Shown: in pieces, positions 6,822 through 11,033 of the stretch
How the letters are laid out: each line of letters starts with the position of its first letter
Numbering within the stretch: the first letter of the stretch is position 1
NCBI GenBank assembly: GCA_902775075.1
Contig: CACYKX010000099.1
Span: 1-11,033 of the forward strand
Direction: 5' to 3'
Source of the DNA: an uncultured Prevotellaceae bacterium
GTDB lineage: Bacteria > Bacteroidota > Bacteroidia > Bacteroidales > Bacteroidaceae
Length of the DNA stretch: 11,033 nucleotides
Made by a program: the position numbers and the translations under genes
Notes under the pieces: model-generated
The model's input: only the letters and a program-made list of their open reading frames with translations
Databases searched by the model: none
What the model was told of the DNA's origin: nothing

Positions 6822-7880
6822 TTACAACAAATTAATTTCTTTGTATCTTGCTCCTCCTAACAATGCCGACCTGTAGGGGAAGCCGCTGTGATACATCAGC
6901 TTATCGCGGACAAGACATACAGTGTCGGCAAAGCTAATCATATACATATCGAGGAACGACTTAAGGTAAGTGGCATGGTTGGCATCGAACGTAAAACCTA
7001 TATGCACGACTTTCCCCGGCATAATGTAAACGTAGGGCAGGGAGCGCTCTTGCAATTCCGAAAGGAACGTAGAGCTGTCGGCAGTCACAAGAATCGTCTT
7101 TCCGGGATATTGCTCATGAAGACTGTTAACAGTCTCTATGCATCTTTCCATATATGGCCCACGTTGCTCTGTCGGCAGAGTGTCGCCACCCTCCTTGAAG
7201 TCGCCAAGCAACTGGCGGAACCTGAAAGTGCAGGATATATAGCTTCGCCTGCCTCCAAGCTTATCCAAATGATAATCTATCTGTTGCTGCAGCTCTTCCG
7301 TTGGCTTGAAAAGCTCATGAAAAAGAGGTCCGTATTCCTTGTCGCGGCAAATCATATTGGAGTAAACATGTATTTGTTCATATGGTTTGCGTATGTAACT
7401 CTTCAGTATAGAGCTTTGTACCCAATGCTGGTATCGGTTGCGCGTACTGGCGTGGTAGGTGAGCAGCGTGCAAGGATAGACCTTTCTCGTATCCCAGCAG
7501 ATCTCATCACCCGATATTCTCCAATCGTATTCGTTGGGCTGGAGATAGTCTTCCAAATGTAACGGTTCAAAGACAATCCGAAATGGCAGTTCTTTCCGCT
7601 TGCATTCTTTGTAGATAGCCACAATGCCACGTAGACGGTCACTAAGGCCTCCAGAGAAAGTTGTCTCGGGCAGGACCATGTAGACAACTGTCTTATGATC
7701 ATTGTCTTTTTTCTCGCCCTGACGGTCACCATTCTTTTGCTTTCCGCTATAGAGCGGCAGCAAAAGAATCCGCCGGAAACGGATGTTGCTCATCAGTATG
7801 GGCTGAAAATAGAATATGCTATTAAGCATCCGGTAGAGCAACTTGCCCAATCCCCTCTGCCGAAACTTATTGTCTTCCAT
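6822..7880 (-). CDS. O-fucosyltransferase / NodZ-like glycosyltransferase (tentative)
   Basis: A 352-residue protein, usually annotated as hypothetical in related loci. Visible motifs resemble the GT-B O-fucosyltransferase/NodZ superfamily: an N-terminal FSGGLSDRLRGIVAIYK (residues 75-91), a basic loop FRFRQLLGDF (219-228) at the place of the HxRxGD donor-binding motif, a strand ending in ILVTADSSTFLSEL (263-276), and a C-terminal SGFPYRSALLGGARY (332-346) like the serine/glycine-rich end of the family. The first 60 residues are basic, with a Lys/Asp-rich linker at 48-63 and no signal peptide I can support. It lies between a GT4 gene (21-nt gap) and the GT11 fucosyltransferase (2-nt gap), so a second fucosyl or related deoxyhexosyl transfer is a reasonable guess. 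The superfamily is inferred from motifs; donor and acceptor are unknown. Confidence 0.68.
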   Translation of the reverse strand: MEDNKFRQRGLGKLLYRMLNSIFYFQPILMSNIRFRRILLLPLYSGKQKNGDRQGEKKDNDHKTVVYMVLPETTFSGGLSDRLRGIVAIYKECKRKELPFRIVFEPLHLEDYLQPNEYDWRISGDEICWDTRKVYPCTLLTYHASTRNRYQHWVQSSILKSYIRKPYEQIHVYSNMICRDKEYGPLFHELFKPTEELQQQIDYHLDKLGGRRSYISCTFRFRQLLGDFKEGGDTLPTEQRGPYMERCIETVNSLHEQYPGKTILVTADSSTFLSELQERSLPYVYIMPGKVVHIGFTFDANHATYLKSFLDMYMISFADTVCLVRDKLMYHSGFPYRSALLGGARYKEINLL

Positions 7881-7901
7881 AAGCAGTCAATATCACAAGA
7901 A

Positions 7902-9020
7902 TCATGGTTGTTTGAAAATGCCCTTTTTCAGGTTGTTAAATAGAGTGACCCACTTCTCCATAATGACCGGCACGTCAAAACGACGAACATTCACACGCGC
8001 TTTAGCACCCATCTGCTTGCGGATGTCCGGATGTTCGATCAGATAATTAATTTTTTCTGCCATATCATCCCCATCCAAATACTTTGCGAGGAAGCCATCT
8101 TCCTCATCCCTAATTATATCCGAAGGACCAAAGGGACAATCATAAGCCACACAAGGTACACCCAATGACATACTTTCGATCAAAGTAAGTCCCCAACCTT
8201 CAAATATCGACGGCAATATCATTATAGAAGAATTCAAATAGACTGATTCTATATCATTAGTATATGGATAGATCTTGACATTCTTAAGCCCTTGCGCCTG
8301 AATTGTTCTCCTGATTCTTGCCTCTTCCGGACCACATCCATAAATATTTAAATGCCAATCAGGATGACTTACTTCAACCTGTTTCCAAGAAGGAAGGAAA
8401 TCCGCGATTCCTTTTTCGTAAGATAAACGAGATACAATCAAAACATTCTTCTCTATACATTGCGATTGAAGGTCAGACCGCATATAGTTGGCGTTGTTAA
8501 CGTATAAGGAGTGGCAACCAGTCAGTTCTTCTACATGTTTTGCCTCTCTGGATGTAAGCGACACGATACGACATATACGATACTTCGTAAGCGAATACCA
8601 CTTACCGAGCCTGCTGAGCTGTCCTATTCGAGTTCCACAATACAAGCCCTGAAATTCTATGATCCGTTTTATCCAAATAGTAAGATAAATCACAGCCAGG
8701 GGTTCCAACGTTGGCATGGTACTGACTATGATGTCTGGCCGTACCTTGCAATATACTCTAAGAAAACAAAAACGAACATAGATATACTGCAACAGCCGAC
8801 CAATAATCGGGATAGCAAGTAGTCTGTCCCGTTTCTCCTTATATATATAGTGAAAATGTATCTTGTCGGAATACATCGATTCCTTAGGTATAATCAATTC
8901 CTCGGCAGTATTCAAGTTATGCACCTCAAATCCATGCTCTACCAGATAGTTTTCCTTAACCGATGTGATTCGGTTGATACCACCTACATCAAATTTATCT
9001 TGCAAATAGAGAATTCTCAT
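7902..9020 (-). CDS. Glycosyltransferase family 4 (GT-B fold)
   Basis: A 372-residue retaining-type GT-B glycosyltransferase that adds one sugar to the lipid-linked chain on the cytoplasmic side. The N-terminal domain opens with MRILYLQDKFDVGGINR (residues 1-17), whose GG loop contacts donor and acceptor in this family. The C-terminal GT4 domain shows VSRLSYEKGI (196-205), LNIYGCGPEEARI (224-236) and the EX7E motif EGWGLTLIE (Glu274 and Glu282), followed by GVPCVAYDCPFGPSDII (287-303), which closes the donor site. The length is normal and both domains are complete. It sits 21 nt after the upstream GT2 gene and 21 nt before the O-fucosyltransferase-like gene, in line with one transcript. Sugar specificity cannot be read. 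Confidence 0.93.
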   Translation of the reverse strand: MRILYLQDKFDVGGINRITSVKENYLVEHGFEVHNLNTAEELIIPKESMYSDKIHFHYIYKEKRDRLLAIPIIGRLLQYIYVRFCFLRVYCKVRPDIIVSTMPTLEPLAVIYLTIWIKRIIEFQGLYCGTRIGQLSRLGKWYSLTKYRICRIVSLTSREAKHVEELTGCHSLYVNNANYMRSDLQSQCIEKNVLIVSRLSYEKGIADFLPSWKQVEVSHPDWHLNIYGCGPEEARIRRTIQAQGLKNVKIYPYTNDIESVYLNSSIMILPSIFEGWGLTLIESMSLGVPCVAYDCPFGPSDIIRDEEDGFLAKYLDGDDMAEKINYLIEHPDIRKQMGAKARVNVRRFDVPVIMEKWVTLFNNLKKGIFKQP

Positions 9021-9041
9021 AATTATACTTACAATTTTTGA

Positions 9042-9959
9042 TTAGAGTGATTTCCAAATGATAGACAACTTGTCTCTGAAAGGAAAAGCGTCACCTCTGA
9101 CAACTCTAAAAAAACACTTTACCTTGTTGAGAATAGAAGCTGGCGAGATCTGATGGATGATGAGCAGTTTTCCATAGACAGGAAGGAACCCGACTGTATT
9201 TCGATAAAGATAGTTGGTATATGCATCTGAGCCAGATATTCTGTTCCGTATAAAGCTGCAGAGCCATTTATAATACTCCATCGCAGCTCCAATTTTCCCC
9301 GGCAACAACTTTTGGTTGCTCGTAATGTTGATTCCACTGCTATAGCGAAACTTCACCATACATTTATCAGAAACAACAACGCCATTCTCAGCCATCATAA
9401 TGGCTGACGCATCATCAGAAGCCCACGCAAATGGGAAACTTACAAACCCGCCCTTCCTCAACAATGCGTCTCTCTTAAAGATATACTGTGGTATACCGCT
9501 TTTCATCCCATGCATCATGGAATAGACATACTCCGCAAACGACAGATGTTCTTTATAATAGCCATCCATGCCTAATATCTCTCCATCATCAGTAACTTGC
9601 ACGATGCGAGAGCGAAGCAAGTCTGCTTCAGGATATTTATCTATCATTTTCGAGAAGTAGTCGAGAAAGTCCGGCTCATAGAGATCGTCGTCTGTAGCCA
9701 AAATCACGTAGTCTCCATGAGCATATTGCAAACAGTGGTTCCACTGGGCCACCAAATCCTTGCCACCAATATTCTCTTTATTACGGTAATAGGAAATACG
9801 AGCGTCATGAAACGAACTGACTATTTGTTTTAAATTCTCAGGCGAGTGATCATCGACAATCACCAACTCAAAATCTGTACACGACTGTGCAAGGATGCTA
9901 GACACAGATTCACTTAGATATTTTCCCTTCCACGCTGGAAGAATGAACGAAAAACGCAT
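9042..9959 (-). CDS. Glycosyltransferase family 2 (GT-A fold)
   Basis: A 305-residue family 2 glycosyltransferase. It has FSFILPAWKGKYL (residues 3-15) in place of the usual IPxYN, the acidic pair IVDDHS (34-39), NIGGKDLVAQWNHCL (63-77) and the DxD motif ATDDDLYEPDF (88-98). A second acidic pair in FAWASDDASAIMMAENG (177-193) is where the catalytic base normally sits. No membrane anchor is evident. It begins 26 nt after the hexapeptide acyltransferase gene and is followed by the GT4 gene after 21 nt. It is divergent from the two other GT2 proteins in the window, so it is not a recent duplicate of them. Donor and acceptor are unknown. Confidence 0.93.
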   Translation of the reverse strand: MRFSFILPAWKGKYLSESVSSILAQSCTDFELVIVDDHSPENLKQIVSSFHDARISYYRNKENIGGKDLVAQWNHCLQYAHGDYVILATDDDLYEPDFLDYFSKMIDKYPEADLLRSRIVQVTDDGEILGMDGYYKEHLSFAEYVYSMMHGMKSGIPQYIFKRDALLRKGGFVSFPFAWASDDASAIMMAENGVVVSDKCMVKFRYSSGINITSNQKLLPGKIGAAMEYYKWLCSFIRNRISGSDAYTNYLYRNTVGFLPVYGKLLIIHQISPASILNKVKCFFRVVRGDAFPFRDKLSIIWKSL

Positions 9960-9985
9960 AAGTATTTATTTCCCCAATAAAATTA

Positions 9986-10600
9986 CTACTTTAAACTTTC
10001 AATGACCGTTGCAGGTACGCCTACAGCTAAAGAATGTGCAGGAATGCTCTTTGTCACCACAGCATTGGCACCAATGATACTTCCCTCACCAATGCTTACA
10101 CCGGAAAGAATGCAGACGTGCTCACCTATCCAAACATTATCTTCTATAACAACAGCCCCTTTTGATACGAGCTCCCGATCTGCAACAGGAATATCGCTAT
10201 CAGCTAATGTTCCATGCTGATGATCGGTGATCAGCACTCCACTTCCTATCATCACGTTGTTGCCGATAACTATCTTGTTAATACACCCAATATGGCAGTA
10301 GCTATTAATAAAGACATTGTCGCCAACAGAAAGGCACGGATGATATTGCTTACCTGCATATCTGTTTATACATTCCATTTTTAGTCCGGGCTGGGATATA
10401 AAGTTTCTGCCTATACAAATCGGTTTCCCCTCCCCTACAACAATCGTATAAGGTTCGGAAAAGATAGGACGACTATCATTTTGAAAGCAGATCATTTCAT
10501 CGACAGCTTTTCTCTTTTTTCGCTGACCATAGGCCATACCTATAATATAAATCCAATAGCAAATACTGCGAAAGACATTAGCCACAAAATTCATTTTCAT
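9986..10600 (-). CDS. Hexapeptide-repeat O-acetyltransferase (left-handed beta-helix)
   Basis: A 204-residue soluble acyltransferase that probably acetylates a sugar of the repeat unit with acetyl-CoA. From about residue 90 it shows the imperfect [LIV]-G-x4 hexapeptide periodicity of a left-handed beta-helix: SVGDNVFINSYCHIG (91-105), KIVIGNNVMIGSGVLITD (109-126), then VIEDNVWIGEHVCILSG (151-167) and VSIGEGSIIGANAVVTKSIP (168-187), ending in the usual AVGVPA (192-197). The external loop holds DHQH (126-129), with the catalytic-type histidine. The N-terminal 60 residues are less typical and include a hydrophobic stretch (residues 8-23) that may be a membrane-associating helix. The start ATG overlaps the upstream stop as ATGA (10597-10600), which indicates coupling. 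Family firm; acetylation of glycan rather than another substrate is inferred from context. Confidence 0.9.
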   Translation of the reverse strand: MKMNFVANVFRSICYWIYIIGMAYGQRKKRKAVDEMICFQNDSRPIFSEPYTIVVGEGKPICIGRNFISQPGLKMECINRYAGKQYHPCLSVGDNVFINSYCHIGCINKIVIGNNVMIGSGVLITDHQHGTLADSDIPVADRELVSKGAVVIEDNVWIGEHVCILSGVSIGEGSIIGANAVVTKSIPAHSLAVGVPATVIESLK

Positions 10601-11031
10601 CTTATATTCAACAATTTAGATGTAAGGTATCTGTTATAATCCATCCATTTAGAAGTGAACATCATATCTTCTTTCAGTAGCTTACGGAAACAGAATTCGA
10701 AATATTTTCCTTTCCCTCTTAAGAAGGGTATGAAAGACCAAGCGTATAGTAAACAATATATCTTTTTGTTACTTTTTATCCACTTGTTATCTATCAGTTT
10801 CCTGACTGAAGCCCCATTCAAAATCATAAACTGAGCGAAATAAAGGACATAAGACAGCAGATCATCTTTATACTTTTCTCTGGAGCTACTGCTCATGCTG
10901 TCAATCACCTTATGAACCAAGTATATGTTGCTGCCAAAGCTATCCGCACTACTTAACTTCTGGCTCACGCTTTTACTGTTTACATTGCTTCGATAGTAAT
11001 AGTCAGCCCTTATCTTACCCTCTTCCTTGTC
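10597..11031 (-). CDS. C-terminal part of a probable glycosyltransferase, cut by the window edge
   Basis: An open frame runs from the window edge to a TGA at 10597-10599, so the gene starts beyond position 11033. A GTG at 10968 is only an internal codon: the frame reads on upstream without a stop (GKIRADYYYRSNVNSKSVSQ spans it). The visible part is about 144 residues. The block ADYYYRSNVNSKS resembles the segment of family 2 glycosyltransferases just after the catalytic domain, where an aromatic-rich strand precedes an Arg-x-x-x-Ser element. The rest is helical and rich in Lys, Tyr and Phe, ending NRYLTSKLLNIR, which resembles a GT2 C-terminal tail. The catalytic domain is outside the window, so the family call rests on this tail and on operon context only. 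Confidence 0.5.
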   Translation of the reverse strand, partial: DKEEGKIRADYYYRSNVNSKSVSQKLSSADSFGSNIYLVHKVIDSMSSSSREKYKDDLLSYVLYFAQFMILNGASVRKLIDNKWIKSNKKIYCLLYAWSFIPFLRGKGKYFEFCFRKLLKEDMMFTSKWMDYNRYLTSKLLNIR

Positions 11032-11033
11032 AA

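Noticed and set aside
6888..7562. A 224-codon open frame on the plus strand
   Set aside because: It is fully antisense to the O-fucosyltransferase-like gene, has no recognisable motif or plausible start context, and conflicts with a well-supported operon gene.
10597..10968. A complete small gene starting at GTG 10968
   Set aside because: The frame stays open upstream to the window edge with family-like sequence, so this is the 3' part of a larger gene.

Overview
The window is a continuous stretch of a surface-polysaccharide (capsule, O-antigen or exopolysaccharide) biosynthesis locus. Every convincing gene lies on the minus strand, so transcription runs from position 11033 towards position 1. 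Several features suggest a member of the Bacteroidales, probably Prevotella/Segatella or Bacteroides-like: an AAA-ATPase-like/DUF1703 protein, a Bacteroidales-type promoter (TTTG, then TAnnTTTG), an EpsG-type polymerase, and few usable Shine-Dalgarno sequences. The genus is inference.

Layout in transcription order: the 3' end of a probable glycosyltransferase (10597-11031, cut by the window edge); a hexapeptide-repeat acyltransferase (9986-10600); a GT2 glycosyltransferase (9042-9959); a GT4 glycosyltransferase (7902-9020); an O-fucosyltransferase/NodZ-like protein (6822-7880); a GT11 alpha-1,2-fucosyltransferase (5889-6819), frameshifted; a self-contained AAA-ATPase/PD-(D/E)XK gene with its own promoter (4173-5738); a GT2 (3006-3959); an EpsG-family membrane polymerase (1821-2999); a GT2 (955-1824); and a membrane acyltransferase of the acyltransferase-3 family (1-965), frameshifted and cut by the window start. 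Most junctions are ATGA overlaps or gaps of 2-26 nt, as in an operon. The exception is the AAA-ATPase gene, which has 150 nt and 213 nt of non-coding DNA on its two sides.

Together the glycosyltransferases would build an oligosaccharide repeat unit on a lipid carrier. The EpsG-like protein is the candidate polymerase, and the two acyltransferases would decorate the sugars. The flippase, the initiating transferase and the nucleotide-sugar genes are not in this window.

The most notable observation is a pair of homopolymeric tracts. The only two long G tracts on the coding strand (G9 at 397-405, G8 at 6688-6695) sit exactly where the acyltransferase-3 and GT11 genes lose their reading frame. 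In both, removing one G restores a family-like full-length protein. This is what two slipped-strand contingency genes captured in the OFF phase would look like, with fucosylation and acylation of the glycan switched independently. The same GT family is phase-variable through a poly-C tract in Helicobacter pylori (futC). A consensus or sequencing error at homopolymers is the main alternative.
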